From JBEEFP01 sp041166085 (lineage in GTDB: Bacteria; Actinomycetota; Acidimicrobiia; Acidimicrobiales; JAFATL01), in assembly GCA_041166085.1 (NCBI GenBank), contig JBEEFP010000067.1, positions 124,001 to 188,000 of the forward strand: DNA of 64,000 bases, in the 5' to 3' direction. The position numbers were made by a program, and so were the translations under genes. A model generated the notes under the pieces. That model was not told the origin of the DNA, ran no database searches, and worked only from the letters and a program-made list of their open reading frames with translations. Shown piece after piece: positions 16,612-25,758 of the stretch. Each line of letters starts with the position of its first letter. Position 1 is the stretch's first letter.

Positions 16612-17486
16612 GTCGGGCGCAGTCGCAGCTTTCGCAACTCGCCGACGACGTTGCCGCTCGCCAGCTTGAGCAGCGGCTCTACCTCGCCCTCGACGACGGC
16701 GAGGGCGTCGGCAGCGATGCCGTTCTCCACGGAGACGGAACTGCGACCCACCCGCACCGTGGCCGTTGTCCTCCCGGCCTTGAGCCCGACCGCCACCTCG
16801 AAGGGCAGCCCGAGGATGGCCAGGCGCACCGCGGCGTTGGCCAGGTAGGTGGGGATGGCCGCGGCCAGCAGGTGGACGAGCAGGTTGGCCTCACCCTTGG
16901 GAGGCATGCCGACCTGCGGCATCGGCGGGCCGATCCCCGCCACCGCCTTGAGCGCCGCGCCGACCGCGATCATCGGGATGGCGAGCGGCACCGCGGCGCC
17001 GATGACGGCGAGCTCCTGGATCGCGGTAGCGGGACGCAAGGGGCGCTTGCGCGTGAGGCGGGCGATGAGCCCGTCGACCGTGTTGCCCACCAGGTTGGAG
17101 ACCTCGATCTGTGCGACGGTGGCGCGCACGGCCTGGATGCTGGCCGCGGGCAGGCCCCGCTCGCGCAACGGGGCCGGATCGAGCGGCTTGCCGGCGTCGG
17201 CGCACGCCCGGGCGTAGGTGAGGACGGCCTCGTCCGCATCGAGACGGGAGATGCCGTCGCCCAGGAAGTCGGCCCAGTTGCCGTGGATCCAGGCGCAGTA
17301 GCGACAGCCGTTGACCTCGGTCACGGCGAGGATCACCCGCTCCCTCGTGCGGGGGTCGAGCACGCTCGGCCGGGTGTACGAGGCCAGCAGGCCCGGCAAC
17401 CGACGCGGGATCTCGAGCAGCCAGGGCGCCATGAGGGCGGGCGTGGCCGTACGGCGCGGGAAGGGATCGCGGGAGTCCACGGTCAC
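16608..17486 (-). CDS. Carboxymuconolactone-decarboxylase / AhpD-like protein
   Basis: A 292-residue protein. Residues about 35-110 form an AhpD-like helical core with EVNGCRYCAWIHG: Cys61-x2-Cys64 and His68, the redox CxxC plus proton relay of the family. The remaining part is rich in Ala/Leu/Val helices (about 155-235) and is longer than a simple CMD protein. The GTG at 17486 has no strong ribosome site, so the start is provisional. It heads the operon with the FAD oxidase and PLP enzyme, which suggests a peroxide- or thiol-coupled catabolic step. Confidence 0.75.
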   Translation of the reverse strand: MTVDSRDPFPRRTATPALMAPWLLEIPRRLPGLLASYTRPSVLDPRTRERVILAVTEVNGCRYCAWIHGNWADFLGDGISRLDADEAVLTYARACADAGKPLDPAPLRERGLPAASIQAVRATVAQIEVSNLVGNTVDGLIARLTRKRPLRPATAIQELAVIGAAVPLAIPMIAVGAALKAVAGIGPPMPQVGMPPKGEANLLVHLLAAAIPTYLANAAVRLAILGLPFEVAVGLKAGRTTATVRVGRSSVSVENGIAADALAVVEGEVEPLLKLASGNVVGELRKLRLRPT

Positions 17487-17498
17487 TAGTTTTGCAGG

Positions 17499-20159
17499 AT
17501 CACGCCGACCTCCCCTCGACCCCGGACGTTCCTGTTCACCGACATCGAGCGGAGTACCCGTTTGTGGGAGGACCGACCGGACGTCATGGCCCGTGCGCTG
17601 GCTCAGCACGACGAGGTACTGGCGACCGTGGTGCGGGACTACGGCGGTCGCCTGCTCAAGAGCACGGGGGACGGCTGTCTGGCCGTGTTCGACGATCCAG
17701 CCGCCTCGTTGGGCGCGGCCGTCGATGCCCAGCGGCGGGTGTGCGAGATCGACGTGGATGGCGAGCCCTTGCGGGTGCGCATGGGCATGCACACCGGGAC
17801 CGCCATCGAGCGCGACGACGACTACTTCGGACCCGTGGTGAACCGGGCGGCGCGCATCATGTCGGCGGCCCACGGCGGTCAGGTCCTGGCGTCGAAGCTC
17901 ACCGTCGAGCTGGCCGGCAAGGCGGTGGACACCGTCCCCGTCGGCTCGCACCGGCTGCGTGACCTGCTCGAACCGGAGGAGCTCTTTCAACTCGTCGTTC
18001 CAGGACAGCCCTCGTCGTTCCCTCCCGTCCGCAGCCTGGACGCGTTCGAACAGAACCTGCCCGTTCAGCGCTCCGCGCTGTTCGGCGCCGAAGCTGCAGT
18101 TGCGGCGATCGCCGACCTCCTCGAGCATCACCGTCTCGTCACGCTCACGGGGGTGGGCGGCGTCGGCAAGACGAGACTGGCCATCGAGGTCGGCGGTCGG
18201 GTCCTCGACCACTTCGACGCGGTGCTGTTCGTCGAGCTGGCGGCGGTCGCCGACGGCAGTCGCCTCCGAGAGGCAGTCGCCATCGCGGCCGGGCTCCCCG
18301 CCAGCGAGGCGGCCGACATCGACGATCGCGATCCGCTCAGCGGGTTCCTCGCGTCCCGCCGCATCCTCGTGATCCTCGACAACTGCGAGCACGTGCTCGA
18401 TGAGGCGGCGGCATTTGCCGACGACGTGCTGGCGACGTCGCGGAGCACGGTCCTCGCGACGAGCCGCGAGGCGCTGTCGATCGACGGCGAGCGCGTCTGG
18501 CGCGTCGCCTCGCTGGATCCGACCAGTGGCGCCGTCGAGCTCTTCGTCGATCGTGCCGCCAGCGCGGGCGTGACGCTCGACGCCACAGGTGAACAACGCC
18601 GGCTGTTGGAGGACATCTGCGCGCAGCTGGACGGCATCCCCCTGGCCCTCGAGCTTGCTGCGTCCCGCACGGCGCACCTCTCGCCTCACGACATCGCGGC
18701 TCGCCTCGGCGACAGGTTCCGACTCCTCACAGGGGGGCGGAGGACGGCCCGGCAGCGCCAGCAGACCCTCCAGGCCACGCTCGACTGGAGCCACGATCTG
18801 CTCACGTCAGAAGAGCAACGGGTGTTGCGCCGGGTGTCGGTCTTCATGGGCGGGTTCAGCCTCGCGGGCGCCGAGGCCGTCACCGCCGACACCAGCGACG
18901 TGCTCTCGGCGCTTTCGGCCCTGGTGGACAAGTCCTTGCTCGTCGTGGAGACGGACGATGGCCACACTCGGTACCGCATGCTCGAGAGCGTCCGCCTCTA
19001 CGGGCAGGATCGGCTTGTGGCGGCGGACGAGGCGGCACAGGCACGCGCGACCCATTGTCGGTGGGTGCTCGACTCCCTCAGCAGCTTCAGCCTCGAGGAC
19101 CTGGCCGGCTTTCTCGCCTTCGAGCCCACTGCCCACTGGTGGCTCGCGGCTGAGCGGGCGAACGTGGTGGCGGCCATGCAGTGGGCCGAGGACGACGGGG
19201 ACCTCCGGACGATGGGGCGCATCGCCGGCCGGGCCATCGGCCTGGTCGAGCTCGGGGTGCTCCTCGACGAGGACGACGGGATCTTCGGCCGCGCCGACGT
19301 GGAAGCTGCGCTCGACGACCCCCACGACGCCGCGATCTACCTCGTCGCCAGCGCGCTCAACGCCAACTCCGTCGGCGACTTCACCCGCCAGCGGGAGCTG
19401 AGCGAACGAGCTCTGGAAAGGCGCGCTCCGTTCCCCATGGACATCGGCGCCCGAAGTCTGCTGGTGAACGCGCTGTCCACCGTGGACCCCACCGCCGCAC
19501 TGACCATGGCCGAGTCAGCCCTCGACGCACTCGGCCCGGTCGAACCGCGGCTGCGAGCGCTGCTCCTCGTCCGTCGGGCCGACGCGGCGATCATGGCCGG
19601 CGATCTCGGGACCGGGCTGGCTCTGCACACCGAGGCCGAGGACACGGTTGCGTGGTCGGGCGGCGAGCGCGGCGTGCTGTTGCATGTCCTCGGCGACGAC
19701 GCGGGTGCGCTGGCCTCGATCGAGCGGGTCGCCCTCGTACGGATGTCGTCGATGGGCTCCCTCTGGGCGCGCTACCGGACAGCAATGATCAGGGGACTCG
19801 CGTTCTCCGGAATGGGGCGGCTCGACGAAGCGAGAGAAGCGCTCATCGAGACAGCCACGTCGGTCGAGCAGTTCCCGATGCGGCTTGTCGACCGCGACGC
19901 GCTCACCGCGTTCGCGGCGCTGGCCTGGAGCGAGGGCGACGTGGCGCGGGTGTCGTACATCCTCGCCGTGCTCAGCAGTCACGGGATCTGGACCAGGACA
20001 CCCGCCGCCTTCGCCCTCTATCGCCACTACCGGGAGCTCGTCCGAGGTCGCATGAGCAAGGACGAGATCGCGGCGAGCAGGGCGCGGGCGTCGGGCGTGA
20101 GCATCTCCGACACCCTTGCGGCCGAGATGGCCCGAGCCCGCGCCGCCCTCGTACGGTGA
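17499..20159 (+). CDS. Class III adenylate/guanylate cyclase fused to STAND-type ATPase
   Basis: About 886 residues. The cyclase domain opens with TFLFTDIERSTRLWE (metal Asp near 15) and continues with LLKSTGDGCLAVF (Lys and second metal Asp near 54 and 58) and VVNRAARI (transition-state Asn/Arg). An NB-ARC-like ATPase follows (Walker A GVGGVGKT near 218; Walker B ILVILDNCEHV), then a winged helix and helical repeats. No LuxR domain is seen at the end. No ATG, GTG or TTG lies between the in-frame stop at 17487 and TTG 17562, yet starting at 17562 would remove the first metal-binding Asp. I place the start at the first plausible codon (ATC 17499) with low certainty. Confidence 0.82.
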   Translation: MTPTSPRPRTFLFTDIERSTRLWEDRPDVMARALAQHDEVLATVVRDYGGRLLKSTGDGCLAVFDDPAASLGAAVDAQRRVCEIDVDGEPLRVRMGMHTGTAIERDDDYFGPVVNRAARIMSAAHGGQVLASKLTVELAGKAVDTVPVGSHRLRDLLEPEELFQLVVPGQPSSFPPVRSLDAFEQNLPVQRSALFGAEAAVAAIADLLEHHRLVTLTGVGGVGKTRLAIEVGGRVLDHFDAVLFVELAAVADGSRLREAVAIAAGLPASEAADIDDRDPLSGFLASRRILVILDNCEHVLDEAAAFADDVLATSRSTVLATSREALSIDGERVWRVASLDPTSGAVELFVDRAASAGVTLDATGEQRRLLEDICAQLDGIPLALELAASRTAHLSPHDIAARLGDRFRLLTGGRRTARQRQQTLQATLDWSHDLLTSEEQRVLRRVSVFMGGFSLAGAEAVTADTSDVLSALSALVDKSLLVVETDDGHTRYRMLESVRLYGQDRLVAADEAAQARATHCRWVLDSLSSFSLEDLAGFLAFEPTAHWWLAAERANVVAAMQWAEDDGDLRTMGRIAGRAIGLVELGVLLDEDDGIFGRADVEAALDDPHDAAIYLVASALNANSVGDFTRQRELSERALERRAPFPMDIGARSLLVNALSTVDPTAALTMAESALDALGPVEPRLRALLLVRRADAAIMAGDLGTGLALHTEAEDTVAWSGGERGVLLHVLGDDAGALASIERVALVRMSSMGSLWARYRTAMIRGLAFSGMGRLDEAREALIETATSVEQFPMRLVDRDALTAFAALAWSEGDVARVSYILAVLSSHGIWTRTPAAFALYRHYRELVRGRMSKDEIAASRARASGVSISDTLAAEMARARAALVR

Positions 20160-21217
20160 CCGCCATCGACCTCGACTCCTTCCGGATGGCGGCTCGCGAT
20201 TGGCTCTCGGCCCAGTCCGACGCGCCCGCGGACTGGGGCGCGATCCTGCCGCCCCGCCTGGATGCGGAGGGCCGGGCCTGGCAGCAGCGGCTCTTCGACG
20301 CCGGCTTCGCAGGCGTCGACTGGCCGGTGGAGCACGGCGGCCGCGGCCTCACGGCCGAGCACCGCGCCGCCTGGGGCGAGGAGGCGGCACGGGCGGGCGT
20401 CCCGGCCGTGCTCAACATGGTGGGGCTGGTGCTGGCCGCCAACGCACTGCTCGCCTTCGGCACCGACGAGCAGAAGGAGACGCACCTCCTCCCGACGGTG
20501 CGCGGCGACCGGGTGTGGTGCCAGCTCTTCTCGGAGCCGGGTGCAGGCAGCGACCTGGCCGGGCTCGCTACCAAGGCAACACAGGATGGCGACGTGTTCG
20601 TCGTCAGCGGTCAGAAGGTGTGGACGAGCGGCGCCAGCATCAGCGAGTGGGGCATCCTGCTGGCCCGTACCGATCCCGACGTGGCCAAGCACAAGGGCAT
20701 CTCATTCTTCCTCCTCGACATGTCGCTCCCGGGCATCGAGACGAGGCCACTGCGGCAGATGACAGGCGAGTCGGACTTCGACGAGGTGTTCCTCGACGAG
20801 GTGCGCGTCCCGGCGGACTGCCTGATCGGCCCGCTCCACGGCGGTTGGGGTGTTGCGATGGCGACCCTCACGAACGAGCGCGGGTTCATCGGCGCGTCCG
20901 CTGTCGCATTGGGTCGCCGGCTCGATGCGGTTCCAGTACCGGACGACGCGGTGCGGCGCGACGAGGTCATGCGGCTGGTGTCCGAAGGGCGGGCGCTGCA
21001 GCGCCTGGCGCAACGGCAGGGACCGGTCGCTTCGGTGGCCAGCTCGCTGGTCAAGCTCGGGCTGGCCGAGATGGCGCTCCCGTTCGCGATCGCGACGGGC
21101 AGCGACGCGTCGATCGTGCAGGCCCCGGGTGCTCGCCTCGGCGGCGGCACCAGCGAGGTGCAACGCAACATCATCGGGGAGCTCATCCTGGGGCTGCCCA
21201 AAGAGCCGAAGCCGTGA
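20156..21217 (+). CDS. Acyl-CoA dehydrogenase
   Basis: A 353-residue FadE-type flavoenzyme. VWCQLFSEPGAGSDLAGL (120-137) and SGQKVWTSGASISEWG (151-166) are the flavin-side motifs; RLGGGTSEVQRNIIGELILG sits near the C-terminus. It is somewhat shorter than the paralogue at 2724-3890. The GTG start overlaps the stop of the cyclase-ATPase gene (GTGA) and its own stop overlaps the following SDR, so the cluster is translationally coupled. Confidence 0.9.
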   Translation: MTAIDLDSFRMAARDWLSAQSDAPADWGAILPPRLDAEGRAWQQRLFDAGFAGVDWPVEHGGRGLTAEHRAAWGEEAARAGVPAVLNMVGLVLAANALLAFGTDEQKETHLLPTVRGDRVWCQLFSEPGAGSDLAGLATKATQDGDVFVVSGQKVWTSGASISEWGILLARTDPDVAKHKGISFFLLDMSLPGIETRPLRQMTGESDFDEVFLDEVRVPADCLIGPLHGGWGVAMATLTNERGFIGASAVALGRRLDAVPVPDDAVRRDEVMRLVSEGRALQRLAQRQGPVASVASSLVKLGLAEMALPFAIATGSDASIVQAPGARLGGGTSEVQRNIIGELILGLPKEPKP

Positions 21218-21987
21218 CCTTCGCCGAGCGGTACGGGCCGTGGGCCGTGGTCACGGGCGCGGCGGCCGGCATGGGCGCGGCGTTCGCGTCGGAGTTGGCC
21301 GAGCGCGGCATGCAGGTGGTCGGCGTCGATCGCGACCCGTGTGACACGTCCAAGTCACTCGTCGTCGACCTCACCTCTGCCGACGCGGCGGACACGATCA
21401 CCGGCGCGGTCGCCGACCTGGATGTGGGCCTCGTGGTCAGCAACGCCGCGCTGTCCTTCGTCGGTCCGTTCCTCGAGCAGAGCCTCGACGCGGGGCTGGC
21501 CCAACTGCGTATGAACTGCGAGCTCCCGTTGCGGCTCGTCCATCACTTCCTGCCGCAGTTCGCGGGCCAGGGGCGAGGCGGGATCATCCTGCTGTCGTCC
21601 CTGTCGTCGATGCGCGGCGCGCCCCTCGTCAGTGGGTACGCAGCGACCAAGGCCTGGAACCTGCTGCTCGCCGAGTCGCTGTGGGACGAGATGCGTGACC
21701 AGGGCGTCGACGTCCTTGCGGTGCTCCCGGGCTCCACCCGCACGCCGGGATGGCTGGCGTCCCAGCCCCAGTCGAGCCTCGGCACGAGCAACGTGATGGA
21801 CCCGTCCGAGGTCGCGGTCGAGTCGCTCGACGCCCTCGGCTCGCACCCGAGCGTGATCCCCGGGCAGTCCAACCGCGACTCCGAGGCGTTCATGGCGTCG
21901 CTCGACCGCACCGAGGCGGTCAAGACCATGGGTGAGGTCATGCGCACCATGTATCCGTCGCAGCGCCAACCGGATCCGACCGTCTGA
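21214..21987 (+). CDS. Short-chain dehydrogenase/reductase
   Basis: A 257-residue Rossmann enzyme. VVTGAAAGMGAAFASELA is the nucleotide motif, the NxAG position reads SNAALSF, and the active site has Ser in LLSSLSSMRG and YAATK. The GTG start is coupled to the acyl-CoA dehydrogenase before it. A 3-hydroxyacyl or alcohol substrate is likely from context. The N-terminal start is fixed by the 4-base overlap, although the frame stays open upstream. Confidence 0.87.
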   Translation: MTFAERYGPWAVVTGAAAGMGAAFASELAERGMQVVGVDRDPCDTSKSLVVDLTSADAADTITGAVADLDVGLVVSNAALSFVGPFLEQSLDAGLAQLRMNCELPLRLVHHFLPQFAGQGRGGIILLSSLSSMRGAPLVSGYAATKAWNLLLAESLWDEMRDQGVDVLAVLPGSTRTPGWLASQPQSSLGTSNVMDPSEVAVESLDALGSHPSVIPGQSNRDSEAFMASLDRTEAVKTMGEVMRTMYPSQRQPDPTV

Positions 21988-22346
21988 TGGCCGCGCCCGC
22001 GCAGGCCCGCAAGAAGCTGATGGCCTATGCCCTCGGCTTCCCCGAGGCCTACGAGGACCATCCGTGGGGCGAGGACGTGGTCAAGGTCAACAAGAAGATC
22101 TTCGTGTTCTTCGGCATGCCCGAGGGCGCCAGCTTCGGGCTCGGCACCAAGCTGCCCGAGTCTCACGACTTCGCCATGACGTTCCCGTTCGCCCAGCCGA
22201 GCGGCTACGGGCTCGGCAAGGCGGGCTGGATCTCCTGCACCTTCGAGAAGGGCGACGACATCCCCGTCGACATGCTCATGGATTGGATCGACGAGAGCTA
22301 CCGCGCCGTCGCGCCCAAGCGGCTCAGCAAGCAGCTCGACTCGTGA
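21987..22346 (+). CDS. MmcQ/YjbR-like protein
   Basis: A 119-residue small protein of the MmcQ/YjbR (DUF419-like) group: FPEAYEDHPWGEDVVKVNKK and KIFVFFGMPEGA are the family core, and ISCTFEKGDDIPVDMLMDW forms the C-terminal half. Such proteins have a DNA-binding-like cysteine-free fold with unclear role. The ATG shares one base with the SDR stop, and the gene overlaps the next by four bases. Confidence 0.85.
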   Translation: MAAPAQARKKLMAYALGFPEAYEDHPWGEDVVKVNKKIFVFFGMPEGASFGLGTKLPESHDFAMTFPFAQPSGYGLGKAGWISCTFEKGDDIPVDMLMDWIDESYRAVAPKRLSKQLDS

Positions 22347-23773
22347 GGAAGCGAACGAAGCTCCTGGGAGCAGTGGCGGTGGGCGCTGGTGCTGCCGCGA
22401 CGGTTCGACGGGTGCGCGCGTCGGCGCGTGGTACGCGCAACCTACAGCTGGTGAAGGTGAGCAGCCGCGTCGGCGCCGACTTCGCCGCCCACCGGGCCCG
22501 ACGGGTGTTCGCGTCGGCCGAGCGCAAGCAGGCGCTCGATGCGGAGTTCGAGCTGAAGTCAGCCGAGCAGGTCGTCGCCGCCCTCGGGAACATGAAGGGC
22601 GCCCTCATGAAGCTCGGGCAGATGGCGAGCTACCTCGACGACGGCCTGCCCGAGCCGGTGCGCGAGGCGCTGGCCCAGCTGCAGCAGGACGCCCCGCCCA
22701 TGGCGCCCGAGCTGGCGGCCCAGGTCATCGAGCAAGAGCTCGGGGCGCGGCCCGACCAGGTGTTCGCGGAGTGGGATCCGACGCCGATCGCGGCCGCGTC
22801 CATCGGCCAGGTCCACCGTGCCATCACCAAGGACGACGTGGCCGTGGCCGTGAAGGTCCAGTACCCCGGTGTGGCCGAGGCCATCAAGGCCGACCTCGAC
22901 AACTCCGACGTCCTCTTCCGTCTCATCGGCATGGTGATGCCGAGCTTCGAGCCCGGCCCACTGGTCGAGGAGCTTCGCGACCGGCTCACCGAGGAGCTCG
23001 ACTATGAGCTCGAGGCCCGCAATCAGCGCCTCTTCGCCGACTACTACCGCGACCATCCGTTCATCGCCATCCCCGCCGTCGTCGACAGCTTGTCGACGCG
23101 CAGGGTGTTGACCACCGAGCTGGCGACGGGCGTGCGGTTCTCCGAGGTCATGACGTGGTCGCAGGACGAGCGCAACATGGCCGGCGAGGCGATCTACCGC
23201 TTCGTCTTCCGCAGCCTCTATCGCATGCGCGCCTTCAACGGCGATCCGCACCCGGGCAACTACCTGTTCGCGCCGGGCGGACAGGTGACGTTCCTCGACT
23301 TCGGGCTGGTGAAGCACTTCAACGTCGAGGAGATGGACATGTTCGCGGAGATGATGGTCCACTCCACTCTCCGCCCCGACGTGCAGGCGTACCGCGAGGC
23401 GATCGAGCGCTTCGGCATCCTCAAGCCAGGCGCGCCGATCAGCGACGAAGAGATCCGCAACTACTTCGGGCACTTCTACGAGATCGTCCGGGAGTCGCGC
23501 GAGATCACCTTCACCCACGAGTACTCCGCCGAGCTCGTCCAGCGCCTCTTCGACCTGCAGGGCCGCTTCGGCGACGTGGCCAAGTGGTCGAACCTGCCGC
23601 CGTCGATGGTCATCATTCAGCGCATCAACATGGGGCTGTACTCGGTGCTGGCCCAGCTCAACGCGACCGCCAACTGGCGGCTCGTGGCCGAGGAGCTGTG
23701 GCCCATGACCGAGGGCCCGCCATCGACGGAGATGGGCCGCAAGGAAGCGGCGTGGCTTGCGAGCCGCCGATGA
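22343..23773 (+). CDS. ABC1/ADCK/UbiB family atypical kinase
   Basis: A 476-residue protein-kinase-like ATPase. The ADCK signature KxGQ is KLGQ at 90-93, the Ala-rich loop AAASIGQVH is at 150-158, the ATP Lys is Lys171 (VAVKVQYPG), EELDYELEARN follows, and GDPHPGNYLF plus LDFGLVK give the catalytic and metal residues. UbiB homologues support isoprenoid-quinone or lipid biosynthesis. The GTG at 22343 is chosen from the overlap with the MmcQ gene. It ends the five-gene coupled run and is followed by a strong hairpin. Confidence 0.9.
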   Translation: MRKRTKLLGAVAVGAGAAATVRRVRASARGTRNLQLVKVSSRVGADFAAHRARRVFASAERKQALDAEFELKSAEQVVAALGNMKGALMKLGQMASYLDDGLPEPVREALAQLQQDAPPMAPELAAQVIEQELGARPDQVFAEWDPTPIAAASIGQVHRAITKDDVAVAVKVQYPGVAEAIKADLDNSDVLFRLIGMVMPSFEPGPLVEELRDRLTEELDYELEARNQRLFADYYRDHPFIAIPAVVDSLSTRRVLTTELATGVRFSEVMTWSQDERNMAGEAIYRFVFRSLYRMRAFNGDPHPGNYLFAPGGQVTFLDFGLVKHFNVEEMDMFAEMMVHSTLRPDVQAYREAIERFGILKPGAPISDEEIRNYFGHFYEIVRESREITFTHEYSAELVQRLFDLQGRFGDVAKWSNLPPSMVIIQRINMGLYSVLAQLNATANWRLVAEELWPMTEGPPSTEMGRKEAAWLASRR

Positions 23774-23780
23774 GATCGTG

Positions 23781-23827
23781 GTCTCGAGGAAACAGCGGCC
23801 GAATTTCGCCCGCTATTTCCTCGAGAC
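23781..23827. terminator. Two-part hairpin with GTCTCGAGGAAA arms between convergent genes
   Basis: GTCTCGAGGAAA (23781-23792) pairs perfectly with TTTCCTCGAGAC (23816-23827). After one mismatch, AGCGG pairs with CCGCT. It lies between the ABC1 kinase gene and the converging FAH gene, so it can stop transcription from either side. The same 12-nt arms are found at 60711-60757. Confidence 0.7.
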
Positions 23828-23848
23828 GAGCGGTTGGAGCGGAAGCGG

Positions 23849-24658
23849 CTAGCTGGGCTCGGCGATGACCGGGTTCTCGAGCGAGCCGATGCCCTCGATC
23901 TCGATGCGCACCACGTCGCCCGGCACCAGCCACGCGGGCGGCTTCATGGCGATGCCGACGCCCGCCGGCGTGCCGGTGGCGACCACGTCCCCCGGCTCGA
24001 GGGTGAACGCGGTCGTGAGGTGCTCGACCTGCTGGTAGCAGTCGAAGATGAGGTCGTCGGTCTTGGCGTCCTGGCGCAGCTCGTCGTTGACCCACGTCCG
24101 CAGGCGGAGGCGGTGCGGGTCGCCGATCTCGTCCGGCGTCACGAGCCACGGTCCCATCGGCCCGTGGGTGTCGAAGGACTTGCCCATCGTCATGGTGGGT
24201 GTTGCCATCTGCCAGTCGCGCACGCTGACGTCGTTGACGATCGTGTAGCCCGCGATCACGTCGGCCGCCTTCTCGGCCGGGACATGGCGACACCGCTGGC
24301 CGATGACGAACGCGAGCTCGCCCTCGTAGTCGACCATGGCGCTGGCACGCGGGACGTGGAAGGCCTCGCCAGGACCGACCACGCACGTGCGCTGCTTGTT
24401 GAAGAACAGCGGCACGTCGGGCCGCTTCATGCCCGACTCCTCGACGTGGGCCGCGTAGTTCAGCCCGATGGCGAGGAACTTGGGCGGCGCCGGCACCGGC
24501 GCGAGCAGCTGCACCTCACGCAGCGGCAGCCGCGGCCCGTCGCCCGTCCGCCCGATCGCGTCGAGGGCCGACTCCCCCGCACCCAGGTCGACGACATCGT
24601 CACCCTCGACCCGCCCGACCCGAACCCCGTCACCCGTCCGAAAGCACGCCAGCCTCAT
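23849..24658 (-). CDS. Fumarylacetoacetate hydrolase family protein
   Basis: A 269-residue FAH-fold enzyme. FLAIGLNYAAHVEESG, VDYEGELAFVIG (metal Glu residues), GKSFDTHGPMGPWLV and GDVVATGTPAGVG are the successive family motifs. Members hydrolyse or decarboxylate diketo acids in aromatic and sugar acid catabolism. TAGGGT on the minus strand (24666-24671) precedes the ATG by seven bases, again a leaderless pattern. Confidence 0.93.
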   Translation of the reverse strand: MRLACFRTGDGVRVGRVEGDDVVDLGAGESALDAIGRTGDGPRLPLREVQLLAPVPAPPKFLAIGLNYAAHVEESGMKRPDVPLFFNKQRTCVVGPGEAFHVPRASAMVDYEGELAFVIGQRCRHVPAEKAADVIAGYTIVNDVSVRDWQMATPTMTMGKSFDTHGPMGPWLVTPDEIGDPHRLRLRTWVNDELRQDAKTDDLIFDCYQQVEHLTTAFTLEPGDVVATGTPAGVGIAMKPPAWLVPGDVVRIEIEGIGSLENPVIAEPS

Positions 24659-24690
24659 GCCGCCACCCTACGGCGACCACCCGGGGCGGG

Positions 24691-25758
24691 TCAGGCGCCG
24701 AAGACCTTGGACAGCTCCTCGGGGACGGAGGTGTCGAGCTGGGCGTAGGTGCAGGACGCCGGGTCGCGGTCGGGGCGGAAGCGGCGGAAGGTGGTGGCGT
24801 GGCGGAAGCGGTCGCCCTGGAGGTGGTCGTAGGCGACCTCGACGACGAAGGGCGCGAGCGGCTCGAACGACATGTCCTTGTTGGCGTTCCAGCGGTTCCC
24901 ACCGCCGGGCGCGCGGCCAGCCCCTCCGTCGGCGATGTAGTCGCCCCACCTCTCCCACGGGTGGCCCGCGAGCGACTCGATCCGATACGGCTGCAACAGC
25001 TCGACGAGCTCCTTGCGGAAGTCCATCTTGAACGACGCGGTCACACCGACGTGGTGCAGCACGCCGTCGGGGTCGTACAGACCCAGGAGCAACGACCCCA
25101 CGATGGGCCCGCTCTTGTGCCAGCGGAAGCCGGCGACGACGCAGTCCGCCGTGCGCTCGTGCTTCACCTTGATCATCACCCGCTTGTCCTCGCTGTAGGG
25201 CAGGTCGGTCTTCTTGACGACGACGCCGTCGAGACCCGCGCCCTCGAAGCGGGTGAACCAGTCCTGAGCCACGTCGAACTCGCGCGTCGCCGGCGTCAGG
25301 TACACAGGCGGCTTCACGCCGGCCAGCGATGACTCGAGCAGTGCCCGCCGCTCCTCGAAGGGACGTGGCCGCAGGTCCTCGTCGCCGAGGGCGAGCAGGT
25401 CGAAGGCCACGAAGGCGGCGGGGATCTCGGCCGCCAGCTTCTTGATCCGCGACTCGGCCGGGTGGATGCGCAGCTGGAGCGCGTCGAAGTCGAGCCCGGT
25501 GGCGCCTGCCACGACGATCTCGCCGTCGAGTACGCAGCGCTCGGGGAGACGAGCGAGCACGGCCTCCACCACCTCCGGGAAGTAGCGGGTCAGCGGTTTC
25601 TCGTTGCGCGACCCGAGCTCGACCTCGTCACCGTCCCGGAAGACGATGCAGCGGAAGCCGTCCCACTTCGGCTCGTAGATCACGTCGCCACCATCAGGCA
25701 GATCGCGTGCCAGCTTGGCCAGCATCGGCGCCACGGGCGGGTTGACGGGGAGGTTCAC
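24691..25758 (-). CDS. ATP-dependent DNA ligase (LigC-like)
   Basis: A 355-residue stand-alone ligase. Lys31 in the KWDG motif (YEPKWDGFRC) forms the adenylate; LDGEIVV, VAFDLLAL, DGVVVKK and IKVKHERTADCVVAGF are motifs III, IIIa, IV and V. The OB-fold ends with FRPDRDPASCTY. It lacks the polymerase and nuclease domains of LigD and matches the size of mycobacterial LigC, a repair ligase. The GTG at 25758 overlaps the glucanotransferase stop by four bases; upstream in-frame residues are low-complexity. Confidence 0.9.
   Translation of the reverse strand: MNLPVNPPVAPMLAKLARDLPDGGDVIYEPKWDGFRCIVFRDGDEVELGSRNEKPLTRYFPEVVEAVLARLPERCVLDGEIVVAGATGLDFDALQLRIHPAESRIKKLAAEIPAAFVAFDLLALGDEDLRPRPFEERRALLESSLAGVKPPVYLTPATREFDVAQDWFTRFEGAGLDGVVVKKTDLPYSEDKRVMIKVKHERTADCVVAGFRWHKSGPIVGSLLLGLYDPDGVLHHVGVTASFKMDFRKELVELLQPYRIESLAGHPWERWGDYIADGGAGRAPGGGNRWNANKDMSFEPLAPFVVEVAYDHLQGDRFRHATTFRRFRPDRDPASCTYAQLDTSVPEELSKVFGA

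Noticed and set aside
14288..18794. Apparent 594- and 728-residue fusion proteins on the minus strand
   Set aside because: The extra N-terminal parts are read-through of neighbouring genes in another phase. The true starts are GTG codons at 15226 and 17486.
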